From assembly GCF_002150685.1 (NCBI RefSeq), contig NZ_MSSW01000059.1, positions 1 through 64,000 on the forward strand: DNA of 64,000 nt. Direction: 5' to 3'. Positions 51,256 to 60,739 of the stretch are shown here, piece after piece. Within the stretch, counting starts at the first letter, position 1; every line of letters starts with the position of its first letter. The position numbers were made by a program, and so were the translations under genes. This DNA is from Algoriphagus antarcticus. GTDB lineage: Bacteria > Bacteroidota > Bacteroidia > Cytophagales > Cyclobacteriaceae. The notes beneath the pieces were generated by a model. That model was not told where the DNA came from, did no database searches, and saw only the letters and a program-made list of their open reading frames with translations.

Positions 51256-53919
51256 ATGTCTAAAATTTCGTTCCCCCTAGCGGCCTTAGTTGGTTCGTTC
51301 CTGGCGTTTGGATGCTCAAGTCCCGATACTAGAAACGCTGACTTAGAAGAGCTCACCAATTACTACCCTCAATACCCTCTCGACACTGCGAGCCACGGAG
51401 CAGACAGCACCGAATTAATCATGACCAATTTTGCCGGACCGGACCTCGTACCAAGTCCAGCTGCTTTGGCGGTCTCTCCAAATGGAAATGTTTTCGTGGG
51501 TGTGGATATGATGGGTTCTTTGGGCAAAGAGCCAGGAAAAGGCGCAATTGTCCGCTTAGTAGATAGCAATAATGACGGTGAACTGGATTCCCATACTGAG
51601 TTTGTCAAAGTGGACAATCCAAGAGGAATCATAGCGGTAAGAGATCAAGTCTTTGTGCTTCACACGCAATTCTCCGAAGAAACCGGAAAGGCCGAGGGAA
51701 TGAACTTGGTAGTTTATGAGGATAAAGATAATGACGGAGTAGCTGATGGACCAGCTAAAATGCTCATTGAAGGAATTTCCTCTCCAGAGTCTCTTCGTTC
51801 ACGTGGCACGGATCACTCTACAAATGGTATCAGAATGGGTATAGATGGCTGGATTTATATAGCCGTAGGTGATTTTGGATTCTACAATGCTACAGATAGA
51901 GATGGCAAACAAATGACCATGCTTGGTGGTGGGATTGTTCGTGTACGGCCTGACGGTACAGAAATGGAAGTTTACATCCATGGAACAAGAAACATCTACG
52001 ATGTGGCTATTGATCCATTTATGAATATTTACACGCGTGGCAATACCAATGACGGCGGTGGCTGGAACATTCGTTTCATCCATTACACCCAATCTGGTGA
52101 GTACGGTTATCCTAATTTTTTCAAAAACTTCACAGAAGAAACTATTCCGGCTCTAGCAGATCTAGGCGGAGGATCCGGTACAGGAAGTTATTTCATGGAT
52201 GATGATCGCTGGCCAGCAAAATACAATCACGTGCCGATGATGGCAGATTGGGGCAGAAGCCAATTGTACATTCACCGTGTGACAATGGACGGGCCTGGAT
52301 TTACCCAACAGGATGAGGAATTTATCAAACTTCCACAGATTTCAGATCTTGATGTAGACGGTTCTGGCCGTATGTTCCTTGCAGCATGGGACGGGGCTGG
52401 ATATTTTGGCAGTGAAGAAAAAGGCTATGTAGTTCGTGTGGTGCCAAAAAATTGGACTTACGAAGCATTTCCTGATTTGAAAACTGCTACGCTCGAAGAA
52501 TTGACAGCATTGCTTAAAGCACATAATTCCGTTTCCCGTTTTCATGCCCAGCACGAACTACTTGCCCGATTCCCTAACGAAGCTGGAGCGGCAGCACTTT
52601 CCGTGGCAACAGACAAGACGTTGTCGCTGGAAGTGAGAGTAGCCGGTATTTATACCTATGCTCAGGCAACTTGCGAAAGTGGCAACGGTGAATTGGTGAA
52701 ATTGAGTCAGGAAGAGAAAGTAAGAGAATTCGCATTACGCGCTTTGGCCGATCGCAAAACCTGTCTTCAGGGTGTTCCACTAGATCCATTTATTGAAGGT
52801 GTCACCGATCCTAATGACCGGGTGAAATCTGCGGCTATTGTCGCTTTGGGAAGAATAGGTAATCCAGAAGCGGCTGAGGAGCTATTGAAAGTAAAAGTAC
52901 CTGCTTCATTCAAGCAACCGGAAAAAGGGACTGAAGGCCCACACGCTACTCCTAATCCAGCGATTATTCTTCCGCACGTAGCGGTGAAAGCGCTGGTTGA
53001 ACTCCATGCTGTAGATGCAGCAGTAGATGCTATTGGCACAGAGAATTCAAAAATTGCACTTTGGACATTGCGCTTCATGCATGATCCAAAAGCTGTGGAT
53101 GGATTGATCAAAGCTTATGGCGACACGGATGACATGGAGTTAAAAGCAGAGATCTTGGGTACACTTTCCAGATTATATAAGAAAGAAGCTCCTTATGACG
53201 GCTCATGGTGGTGGGGGACTCGCCCAGACACGCATGGCCCATATTACAAAGAGATCACCTGGGAGTCTTCAGACAAAATCAAAGACTTCTTGGTCGGTGA
53301 GCGCAATTCTTTTGAAGACCCTACGAAAAGACAATTCTTCGCTGAGCTAAATGAGCGAAACAGAATGGACATTGAAGAATTTGGTGCAGATGAATCAAAC
53401 TTGGTGATCCAAGAAACTGAAGTTGATCTGGAAAAAATAAAGAGCAAGAAAGGACAGGTTGGTGCCTCATCCATTGAGGATGTAATGATCGCACTGGCAG
53501 ATATCAGAGGTGATCCAGTTACAGGAAAGTCGCTATTCACCAGCCAAGGATGTGTGGCATGTCATAGTGTAGAGAAAGGTCAGCCGCTGAAAGGTCCATT
53601 TATGGGGCAAATCGGCTCGATCATGAATCGCTCTCAGATCACCGAATCAATCCTGAAGCCTAATGCTTCCATCTCACAGGGTTTTGCTTCAGTACTGATC
53701 AATACAAATGACGATAAGAGTTACATGGGATTTGTCACTGCAGAGACGGCAGACGAAGTAGTGCTTCAAGACATCACCGGCACGGCTACAAAATTGGTAA
53801 AGAACACTATCAAAACACGTAAGGTAATGGAGACCTCCATGATGCCTGCAGGATTGGTAAACTCACTTTCTTATGAGGAATTTGCTTCGCTGATTACCTA
53901 TTTGCAACAGCAGAAGTAA
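51256..53919 (+). CDS. Propeller-HEAT-cytochrome c lipoprotein (PVC-type heme-binding)
   Basis: 887 residues; lipobox LAFGC with C20. A six-bladed propeller like glucose/sorbosone dehydrogenase-type proteins (about 55-400; DHSTNGIRMGIDGWIYIAVGDFGF), then HEAT-like repeats (about 440-620), then a c-type cytochrome domain from about 755 with C766-V-A-C769-H770 and a candidate axial Met in ETSMMPAG near the C-terminus. This is the common PVC-type architecture, thought to oxidise sugars or alcohols in the periplasm. It pairs in the cluster with the copper version at 46835. The first acidic Thr/Tyr-rich stretch is a linker. Confidence 0.92.
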   Translation: MSKISFPLAALVGSFLAFGCSSPDTRNADLEELTNYYPQYPLDTASHGADSTELIMTNFAGPDLVPSPAALAVSPNGNVFVGVDMMGSLGKEPGKGAIVRLVDSNNDGELDSHTEFVKVDNPRGIIAVRDQVFVLHTQFSEETGKAEGMNLVVYEDKDNDGVADGPAKMLIEGISSPESLRSRGTDHSTNGIRMGIDGWIYIAVGDFGFYNATDRDGKQMTMLGGGIVRVRPDGTEMEVYIHGTRNIYDVAIDPFMNIYTRGNTNDGGGWNIRFIHYTQSGEYGYPNFFKNFTEETIPALADLGGGSGTGSYFMDDDRWPAKYNHVPMMADWGRSQLYIHRVTMDGPGFTQQDEEFIKLPQISDLDVDGSGRMFLAAWDGAGYFGSEEKGYVVRVVPKNWTYEAFPDLKTATLEELTALLKAHNSVSRFHAQHELLARFPNEAGAAALSVATDKTLSLEVRVAGIYTYAQATCESGNGELVKLSQEEKVREFALRALADRKTCLQGVPLDPFIEGVTDPNDRVKSAAIVALGRIGNPEAAEELLKVKVPASFKQPEKGTEGPHATPNPAIILPHVAVKALVELHAVDAAVDAIGTENSKIALWTLRFMHDPKAVDGLIKAYGDTDDMELKAEILGTLSRLYKKEAPYDGSWWWGTRPDTHGPYYKEITWESSDKIKDFLVGERNSFEDPTKRQFFAELNERNRMDIEEFGADESNLVIQETEVDLEKIKSKKGQVGASSIEDVMIALADIRGDPVTGKSLFTSQGCVACHSVEKGQPLKGPFMGQIGSIMNRSQITESILKPNASISQGFASVLINTNDDKSYMGFVTAETADEVVLQDITGTATKLVKNTIKTRKVMETSMMPAGLVNSLSYEEFASLITYLQQQK

Positions 53920-53947
53920 GCAAAAGCAATTATAATTTGAGTATTAA

Positions 53948-53986
53948 AACACCTTGGGATTTTGCGATTCCAAGGTGTTTTTTTTG
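53948..53986 (+). terminator. Strong terminator after the heme propeller gene
   Basis: Arms AACACCTTGG (53948-53957) and CCAAGGTGTT (53970-53979) with a 12-base loop, followed by a run of T. It lies 29 bp after the stop and closes the oxidative cluster. Confidence 0.9.
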
Positions 53987-53989
53987 ATT

Positions 53990-54876
53990 TAGCCGCGGTG
54001 GACGCATAGGGTAACGCAGAGGGCGCAACTTATCAGTTCCTGCTTGGTGAGTTGTCCTGCTTCTCCAGAAGCTGGACTTCTATTTGATACTCATTTTTAA
54101 GACTACGAAGTAGTAGTTAAAACTATGAATGCCCCGTAAGAATTGCGGGGTATATTGACAAGAACAAACTCCAGCCCTCGCAAGGTTGAACTTGTTTGTT
54201 TTTGGCGAACTCAAATTTCTCAATCGAGATCCAACCTGCCAAAAACCCTTACTCTTTCATTTCTCTTTTACCATGGGTTTCACCCTTGGCTACTCATGGT
54301 TTGATCCCTTCAGGCTCATATTAACTCGTTAGTAAATTTCGCACTATATCCGATCACGAAGCGCCTACATGATAACCTAAGCTATCGACCAGTTGTCCCG
54401 ATGGGACAAGGGTGTATTTAGCAATGGTATGCGTTCGTTTTGTTCAAGTCTCCTGACTTGGACCCAAATCAGAACAACCTCCTGACTGACATACACATAT
54501 CACGTAATTCCCTATACTTTGCGCTTTCTTCGTGGTCTTGGTGGTTTAGGCGGTTTAGGCGGTTTAGGCGGTTCAAAAATTATCAATTTTCAAATTCAAT
54601 AAACAAGGAAAATAGATTACCACTTACTTGCGCTCTCCGCGTTATCCTCCGTGACCACCGCCGTGGAAAAATTTCAATGTTCAAAATCAATGATCTAGGA
54701 AAAACCAGCTTTAACCGTTGCGCCGCCGAGAGCCAATTTTCTCAATATCTACTTTGGCTAAAAAACTCAATATTCAATGTTCAAATTCAATGATCAAGGA
54801 AGCATGGATAACGCTTACTTGCGCTCTCCGCGTTATCCTCCGTGACCTCAGCGGTTAAAAAACCCACAAACCACAC
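53990..54876. repeat. Repeat-packed 890-bp intergenic region
   Basis: Gene-free from 53987 to 54876. Family C copies at 53990-54030, 54623-54656 and 54814-54847; the last two share a perfect 34-bp direct repeat starting CTTACTTGCGCTCTCCGCG. Family E at 54056-54085 (reversed), family D at 54271-54309, family B at 54716-54732, and a 9-bp tandem array GGTTTAGGC at 54543-54574. The open frame 54440-54793 runs through the repeats and is not a gene. Confidence 0.8.
54543..54574 (+). repeat. 9-bp tandem repeat (GGTTTAGGC)
   Basis: Three complete units and a partial fourth, with no interruption, inside the repeat region. Likely prone to slippage; no gene is in the frame. Confidence 0.9.
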
Positions 54877-55425
54877 CTACTTTTCAACAAGAACCATACT
54901 TCCACTTACCTCCACAATTTCTGAAATTTTGGTGAAAACAATCGTCGGAATATCAATCTTATAATCCTCCAGTTTGACAGGGAATTTGAAGTCAAGCTTC
55001 AGCTGCTTTCCATCAGAAACTATTGTCCCCGGAACTTCCACTTTCTGAGTGACCCCATGAATCGTCAGCGTTCCACCTACATGTACTTGATAAGTTCCAG
55101 CTACCGTAAGGTTATTCTGTTCTTTGATTTTTCCCTTAAACACTCCGGTTGGGTACTTCTCACTTTCCAGGTAATTTTCGTTGAAATGCTCCTGCATGAG
55201 CTTATTGGGAAATTCAAAATCAATGATCCGCATCTGCACTGCAATCTCATTCTTATCCGCGTCTAAGATTGCAGCAGTTTTTGAATTATCAGCTTGAATA
55301 TCTTCCAGCGGAGCATCTGAGAAGAAAGTTACATTCCCCTTGGTCGTCACGTATAAATGCTGTGCAAAAAGTGTGAAGCTGCTGAAGCATATTAGGAGTA
55401 CTAGGCATATTTTTTTCATTTTCAT
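54877..55425 (-). CDS. YceI family periplasmic protein
   Basis: 182 residues with a signal peptide (ICFSSFTLFAQ). The YceI lipocalin-like barrel is seen from FFSDAPLEDIQADN, through MQEHFNENYLESEKYPTGVFKGKI, to GTLTIHGVTQKVEVPG and the C-terminal FKFPVKLEDYKIDIP. YceI proteins bind isoprenoid-like lipids or quinone precursors and are stress-linked. It follows DUF5777 with an ATGA overlap, and Rieske lies just before that, a recurring Bacteroidota trio. Confidence 0.93.
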   Translation of the reverse strand: MKMKKICLVLLICFSSFTLFAQHLYVTTKGNVTFFSDAPLEDIQADNSKTAAILDADKNEIAVQMRIIDFEFPNKLMQEHFNENYLESEKYPTGVFKGKIKEQNNLTVAGTYQVHVGGTLTIHGVTQKVEVPGTIVSDGKQLKLDFKFPVKLEDYKIDIPTIVFTKISEIVEVSGSMVLVEK

Positions 55426-56357
55426 TTCTTTTTATTATCACGACTTAAGCTGAATGTTCTTGCGATATTAAATCCATAAAATATATCCGCATTTTCCCAA
55501 GTGCCGGTATTCAGAGCGATGAAATGCCGCTCTACCATTCCTCTTGCATTGGTAAAATGAAGCTGGAATACGTGACCTCCTGTATCTATATCCACTCCGA
55601 GTGAAAGGGAGTTGTGGTATGGATAAGGTGTACCGGTCGCGAGTTGATAGCCGTTCCGATCTGTGAAATTGTAATAGTATTCCGCAGACAAGGTCACTCT
55701 CTTACTCACTTTATATCGTCCGCCCATACCCAGAGAAAAAAGATCATTATCCATGAAGGGATTTTCCACTTTGTTGATATGCATAAAGGTCGGAACCACT
55801 TGCAGTGAAATCTTCTCGCTGAATTTCCTTCCGATCAGCAATTGGCTGGTGTAGGTAATTCTTTCCGCATTCGAATAAAACTTCATTTGACTTTCTGAAT
55901 TCATCACATAGCCTGTTGCCATGGTATTCAATGCCATACTTCCATAGACCGAAAGTGTAAACGGAAATACATTGGACTGTCTGAGCACTTTGTATTTGGT
56001 ATAGAAGTCATAGGTTTTCTCTTCAGAGCTTCTCCCCACTCCCACTAGCCACTGATCCGTGAGTCCATATTCCAAACCCAGTCGAATCCTAGCCTCATCA
56101 AGTCCGAAAAAATTTGAAATAAATCCACTGTTTACCGAACCAAATCGATGGGAAATCCAAAAGTTCAAGTGGTTTTTGGATAGGGTCTCAATGGTTTGAC
56201 CGTTGATCAGACGGGATGCTTTGAAGGTTGCCTGAGTATATACAGTTTCCTTCGGCAGCTCTTGATTCAACATATTCAGCAAGTCATCCTGCCCGTAAGA
56301 CTCATGAACAGCTATTAGCAAAGTCACCAATAGTGCAATTTTCTTTAACCCTTTCAT
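55422..56357 (-). CDS. DUF5777 family beta-barrel protein
   Basis: 311 residues with signal peptide (VTLLIAVHESYGQ). An outer-membrane-like beta barrel with FKASRLINGQTIETLSKNHLNFWISHRFG at the N-terminus and GFNIARTFSLSRDN at the end, typical of DUF5777. It is cotranscribed with YceI (overlap ATGA) and the Rieske gene (18 bp gap). Transport of small redox substrates is a reasonable but untested idea. Confidence 0.88.
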   Translation of the reverse strand: MKGLKKIALLVTLLIAVHESYGQDDLLNMLNQELPKETVYTQATFKASRLINGQTIETLSKNHLNFWISHRFGSVNSGFISNFFGLDEARIRLGLEYGLTDQWLVGVGRSSEEKTYDFYTKYKVLRQSNVFPFTLSVYGSMALNTMATGYVMNSESQMKFYSNAERITYTSQLLIGRKFSEKISLQVVPTFMHINKVENPFMDNDLFSLGMGGRYKVSKRVTLSAEYYYNFTDRNGYQLATGTPYPYHNSLSLGVDIDTGGHVFQLHFTNARGMVERHFIALNTGTWENADIFYGFNIARTFSLSRDNKKK

Positions 56358-56375
56358 ATCAGTTCATCAAGAGGA

Positions 56376-56825
56376 TCAGGCAAAAACATGAAGTGAGGTT
56401 CCGGATAATTGTGCTTTATAGGCTTTGATGCCTTTCTTCCCTTCAGAATTTAGTCCAGTACCAGTAAGGGTATATCTCGCTCCATGCTCTGTACAGTAGA
56501 ATTCATTGTTTCTATAGATCACTTTGGACTTGTTCTCATGAGAACAAACTTGTGTGACCGCAGCGAATGCATCCCCAGAAACTCTGGCAACAACAATCTT
56601 ATTGACAATAAGGTAGCCACCTGTATTCAGTAGTTTTGCATTGGCAGAATCAGTGAGATCCAGCGTAAAATCCACCCCTGTACCTGTAGGCCCACCAGTT
56701 ATGGGATCACCTACTTCATTGATGCAAGAGGTAATGGCTGAGGCGCCGCAGTAGATTGCGAGCAAAGAAGCTCCTTTGAATCCCATTGATTTAAGGAATT
56801 CCATTCTTGAAATTTTTTCATTCAT
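56376..56825 (-). CDS. Rieske [2Fe-2S] lipoprotein
   Basis: 149 residues. Lipobox SAITSC (C34) after a hydrophobic helix. Cluster ligands C94/H96 (VCSHENK) and C111/H114 (YCTEHGARY) in CxH-14-CxxH spacing are clear. The domain is very small and carries no oxygenase or bc1 helix, so it is a stand-alone electron carrier on the outer surface of the membrane. It is the first gene of the Rieske-DUF5777-YceI operon. Confidence 0.93.
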   Translation of the reverse strand: MNEKISRMEFLKSMGFKGASLLAIYCGASAITSCINEVGDPITGGPTGTGVDFTLDLTDSANAKLLNTGGYLIVNKIVVARVSGDAFAAVTQVCSHENKSKVIYRNNEFYCTEHGARYTLTGTGLNSEGKKGIKAYKAQLSGTSLHVFA

Positions 56826-56914
56826 GAGTTCTAGTAGTTAAGTTAAATTTTCAGGTAGATATGGCCAGTGAGTGACTACTCAGCAATTTTCTTCAAATAT
56901 TTATCAAGTCGGTT

Positions 56915-57625
56915 TTATCCCAGATTTACTCCGAACAGGTATCCAATCAATGCAGTGATCCCCATGGCTACTGTCCCCCAGAAAGTAATTCGAAGTACAG
57001 GTTTGAGGATTGGTGAACCTCCAGTCTTGGCAGAAACAGCTCCCAGAAATGCTAAAAATAAAATCGCAGAACCGTAGAGGTAGATTTCCATCTGTCCTAT
57101 TGGCATGAATAAAGCCACTAATAAGGGGAGAACTCCCCCGACTGTAAAAGAGGCTCCCGAAGCTAATGCAGCCTGAATAGGGTGAGCTTTTGACACATCA
57201 TTGATACCCAATTCATCTCTTACATGGGCTGCCAACGCGTCTTTTTCAGTAAGTTCTACTGCCACCAGCTGCGCAGTTTCTTTGCTCAATCCGCGCTCTT
57301 CATAGATAGTAGCAAGTCGCTGTAGTTCTACTTCAGGCATTTCTTCCAATTCTGCTTTTTCTCGCATGATGTCCGCTTTTTCTACATCAGTCTGCGAACT
57401 CACGCTTACATATTCTCCAGCGGCCATAGACAGTGCTCCGGCAACAAGACCAGCAAGGGTTGCCAAAAGAATGGGGTCTCTAAGATCAGAAGCTGCCGCG
57501 ACACCAATAGCCAAGCTTGACGTGGAAAGAATGCCATCATTAGCACCCAAAACCGCTGCTCTCAGCCAATTGCTTCGCTGTACAAAATGCACTGCCAGAT
57601 AATCATCCATTGGTTCCGCCATCAT
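56915..57625 (-). CDS. VIT1/CCC1-family transporter
   Basis: 236 residues. RAAVLGANDGILSTSSLAIGV near the N-terminus and GALSMAAGEYVSVSSQTDVE are the VIT1/CCC1 signatures, and a hydrophilic helix pair with several Glu (EKADIMREKAELEEM, RLATIYEER) marks the cytosolic metal-binding domain. About five membrane helices. The family moves Fe2+ or Mn2+ out of the cytoplasm. An 11-bp-period CTTAAG array lies 60 bp upstream, so expression may be controlled there. Confidence 0.92.
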   Translation of the reverse strand: MMAEPMDDYLAVHFVQRSNWLRAAVLGANDGILSTSSLAIGVAAASDLRDPILLATLAGLVAGALSMAAGEYVSVSSQTDVEKADIMREKAELEEMPEVELQRLATIYEERGLSKETAQLVAVELTEKDALAAHVRDELGINDVSKAHPIQAALASGASFTVGGVLPLLVALFMPIGQMEIYLYGSAILFLAFLGAVSAKTGGSPILKPVLRITFWGTVAMGITALIGYLFGVNLG

Positions 57626-57684
57626 TCCCTAAATTTATTTCTTTTACCGCTAAGAACTGTCTATTCCTTATCCTTAGGGCTGAT

Positions 57685-57723
57685 CTTAAGCATATCTTAA
57701 GCATATCTTAAGCGTACCTTAAT
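57685..57723. promoter_or_regulatory. 11-bp-period CTTAAG array (OmpR-family-like binding sites)
   Basis: CTTAAG at 57685, 57696 and 57707 and CTTAAT at 57718, each six bases with a five-base spacer (CATAT, CATAT, CGTAC). The 6-N5-6 direct repeat at 11-bp phase is the layout of PhoB/OmpR-type response-regulator sites (CiaR of streptococci uses nTTAAG-N5-wTTAAG). It lies 60 bp ahead of the VIT1-like gene; the last unit overlaps the stop of the LAB_N gene. Confidence 0.55.
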
Positions 57724-59974
57724 CTTCTCTGTGGAATTGGACAATTCTCCATCCATCTACAAGCTGCAATTCTTCCCAACTGCCAATACCATTTAGATAC
57801 GGAAGCTTTTTCTTGGAAATCCATATCGAGTGATTTGGCGCTTTTTCAATGATCCAGGTGGAATCCGATTGTAGATTAATCAAGCCGGCTTTCCACTTTT
57901 CGTTCTGCTGAAACTGCGTCTCCCGATTCAAACTTTCGTCTCCATCAAAAACAGAAATCATATCCAAATCCGAATTAAATAACACGGAAGGCAGGCGCTT
58001 ATTGTAAATGATCACCTCTTTTGTCGCTGGCTCATTTTGTGTAATCCACTCAGTCACGCGACGAGTATCATTAGTCAAGCCCGGATTCTGGCTCATGAAA
58101 TAGGTGGACATTCCCGTCAGACCCATGGTAAAAATAAATGCGGAAATGACCGCACGATCAGCTTTTCGTATATCCACTTTTTGCAGGGCTAACAAAAGTG
58201 AAATCACCACAAACCAGATGAAGTAAAACTTATAATTCAGCGTGACCTTTGGTTCTATAAGTGGAACAGAAACCAATGCCACAAGCAAGAGGAGATGAAA
58301 CCCCAGCTGCCATCTCTCCCAGATTTTCTGTTGAGTATCACTCAGCTTTTCCCAATAATAAATAGCCCCTATCGCCAAACCGGAATAGAGAGGCAAAATA
58401 TAAAGCACTAGTTTGGACTGACTCAGGGAGAAAAACAGTAAAGGCAAAAGCACCCACATGACCAACAAAGCTCCTTGCTTAGTAAAGTCAGCACGCTTGA
58501 TAGGGATCTTTTTAAGCAGGATAATTACCCACGGAAAAGCCGTTACCAGCATTACAGCTCCGTAAAACCAAAAAGGTTGTCCCCGATGGAAAGTATCAGT
58601 GGCAAATCGGTCGATGGTATGCTTGAAAAGAAAGTAATTCAAAAAGCGATCATCTTCGGTTTGCAAAAAGACGAACCAACTAAGTCCAATCCCCAGCATC
58701 AATGCTATACCGGCCAAGTGAAGCTTATACGAACCCATTTTCTGCTTCATTACCAGACCTTGATATATCCAGATTAAAAGTGGAACAATCAGCACCACTG
58801 GCCCCTTTGTCAAAAAGCCAATTCCAAGAAAGGCATAACATAGAATAAGCTTGTACCCAATTCTTTTCTCCGAAAAAGTAAACCAGAAATACAGTGCCAC
58901 CAACACGAAAAGCGCCAAAAAGCTATCTGTGGTCAATGCTCTGCTGGATATAATAAGGGCTGGAAATGAGGCGTAAAGCATGGCCGAGAGAAATGCCGGA
59001 TTTGATCGTCTGAAGAAAATCAAAGCAATCTTATACACGAGCCAAATCTGAAAAAGGACAGAAATCTGCAAAAGGAATCTGGCCGAAAATGGCGAAATTC
59101 CCATCACTTTATAGCTTATCGCCGTCAACCAGTAAGTCATCGGTGGCTTATGGTAATGATAAATTCCCATCAACTGCGGGTGCAACCAATCGCCCGTTTC
59201 CACCATTTCTTTTGCGATTTGAGCGTAGCGTGCTTCACTGGATTCGGTCACGGAATAAGCTCCAAGATTGAAGAATAAAACCATTGCCGTGAAGACCAGC
59301 AACAAACCCATTCTCATACTTTTGATGCGGTCAAGAAAGCTGAGCTTTTCTGCATTGCCCGTACCAAAATGGATCATCAGATTACGAACATATACCAATA
59401 TCCCAAACGCCTGACCTATAAAAAGTACAGAGTCTTTTCTTAAAATAGCATAGGAGGCGATCAAAACTGCACCTACCAAACTGATATACCAAAAACTCAC
59501 CGGAAACTGAGATTCTTTGCTTCGCTCGGAATCGAGCCACTGTACCACAAACCTTGTCGTGAAAATAACCTGACCTAGCGTCCCCCAAGTAAGAAGCATG
59601 CCACTGATCTCCGGATTATGTACCAGGCTGCGAAAGTCGTATTGTGCATGTAAAACCAAATACCCCAGAAATACCAAAGGCAGCAAAATGAAACTCCAGC
59701 GAAGCCATTTTGGGAAAAGTTGCCAGGCATTTTTGATTTTCAGGTTTCTGATGTAAATAAAATATCCCACCAGTTGACCTCCCACGATAACAACATCTTG
59801 GCGAAACGTACCATAAACCAATAAAAGAAAGGAAGCGGCCAAACTGAGTTGCCAAAAAATGACTGGTGAAAGCACTTTCCCTGCCTTCTCAGACTTGACC
59901 AATTGGATTAGAAATCGGGCAGAGAATAATCCCTGGGCGAGAAAACCAACTCCTAGAAGTGCCCAACTATTCAT
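57719..59974 (-). CDS. Double LAB_N domain fused to ArnT-like glycosyltransferase
   Basis: 751 residues, all membrane-bound. Two lipid-A-biosynthesis N-terminal (LAB_N) modules come first: residues 1-75 (FLAQGLFSARFLIQLVKSEK) and about 125-200 (LGQVIFTTRFVVQWLDSERS). Then an ArnT/PMT-type glycosyltransferase of GT83 style (about 225-720): YSVTESSEARYAQIAKEM, IYHYHKPPMTYW, and RALTTDSFLALF. Such enzymes move a sugar from a polyprenyl carrier to lipid A or another envelope acceptor. It overlaps the ArnC-like gene by 8 bp; together they resemble the ArnC/ArnT pair. Confidence 0.9.
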   Translation of the reverse strand: MNSWALLGVGFLAQGLFSARFLIQLVKSEKAGKVLSPVIFWQLSLAASFLLLVYGTFRQDVVIVGGQLVGYFIYIRNLKIKNAWQLFPKWLRWSFILLPLVFLGYLVLHAQYDFRSLVHNPEISGMLLTWGTLGQVIFTTRFVVQWLDSERSKESQFPVSFWYISLVGAVLIASYAILRKDSVLFIGQAFGILVYVRNLMIHFGTGNAEKLSFLDRIKSMRMGLLLVFTAMVLFFNLGAYSVTESSEARYAQIAKEMVETGDWLHPQLMGIYHYHKPPMTYWLTAISYKVMGISPFSARFLLQISVLFQIWLVYKIALIFFRRSNPAFLSAMLYASFPALIISSRALTTDSFLALFVLVALYFWFTFSEKRIGYKLILCYAFLGIGFLTKGPVVLIVPLLIWIYQGLVMKQKMGSYKLHLAGIALMLGIGLSWFVFLQTEDDRFLNYFLFKHTIDRFATDTFHRGQPFWFYGAVMLVTAFPWVIILLKKIPIKRADFTKQGALLVMWVLLPLLFFSLSQSKLVLYILPLYSGLAIGAIYYWEKLSDTQQKIWERWQLGFHLLLLVALVSVPLIEPKVTLNYKFYFIWFVVISLLLALQKVDIRKADRAVISAFIFTMGLTGMSTYFMSQNPGLTNDTRRVTEWITQNEPATKEVIIYNKRLPSVLFNSDLDMISVFDGDESLNRETQFQQNEKWKAGLINLQSDSTWIIEKAPNHSIWISKKKLPYLNGIGSWEELQLVDGWRIVQFHRED

Positions 59975-60719
59975 GGTGTACAGCTTTTTGTCTTTTGACA
60001 GACTTTTCAGAAATAATATATTCTGACTGGCGCTTCATCATCCAACGCAATGCTATGGTATCCTGTAGCGGCGCCAAAAGCCGGTTCCATACATTAAATT
60101 TGGATTTCCCGGTAATTCGCGGAAAATGACTAACAGGAATTTCAATCACTTTTTTACCCTGGATCAAAGTCAGCGCAGGAAAGAATCTATGCATACCTTT
60201 GAAAAAAGGCATATCCAATGCCGCTGATCTGCTCATGATTTTCAGCGGGCAACCCGAATCATGAACGCCGTCATGAAGCATGGAATCCCGAAACCAATTA
60301 GCAAAGGCCGAAGACATATTCTTCACGGTGCTATCCTTGCGACCTTCTCTTCTACCTGTCACCAGATCATAGGCCGGAATCATCGCTTCCAGCTTGAGAA
60401 AATCCATAGGGTCAGTCTGCAAATCCGCATCAATGTAGCCAACCCACTTGGTGGTAGATTTTTCGAAACCTGCCCGAATTGCAGCACTCAGTCCAGCATT
60501 TTTGTCGAAGGAAATAAAGTCAACCCGCTCACTGTCTGCTGCAATCTTCTTGATTTCATCCAAGCTTTTATCGGTGGAGCCATCGTTGACTAATAGTAAA
60601 GTGACTTCGAATTTGGAGCGACTGATATATCCTTCAAAAGCCGGTAAAATCCTGGCAATCCCCTCAAACTCATTGAAAACGGGGATTATCACCGTTATTC
60701 CATTGGCTCTTTCTTTCAT
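59967..60719 (-). CDS. Family 2 glycosyltransferase, ArnC/DPM1-like
   Basis: 250 residues. GT-A fold start ITVIIPVFNEFEGIARI, LLVNDGSTDKS, the metal-binding DXD in GYIDADLQTDP, and DSGCPLKIMSR. No C-terminal membrane pair is obvious, so it acts at the cytoplasmic face. It should attach a sugar to polyprenyl phosphate. It overlaps the ArnT-like gene by 8 bp, supplying its likely donor. Confidence 0.93.
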   Translation of the reverse strand: MKERANGITVIIPVFNEFEGIARILPAFEGYISRSKFEVTLLLVNDGSTDKSLDEIKKIAADSERVDFISFDKNAGLSAAIRAGFEKSTTKWVGYIDADLQTDPMDFLKLEAMIPAYDLVTGRREGRKDSTVKNMSSAFANWFRDSMLHDGVHDSGCPLKIMSRSAALDMPFFKGMHRFFPALTLIQGKKVIEIPVSHFPRITGKSKFNVWNRLLAPLQDTIALRWMMKRQSEYIISEKSVKRQKAVHHE

Positions 60720-60739
60720 GCTAAAGTCGATTAAAACTC

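Noticed and set aside
54440..54793. 117-codon open frame on the plus strand
   Set aside because: It includes the 9-bp tandem array (giving a run of Arg-Phe) and two dispersed repeats; not protein-like.
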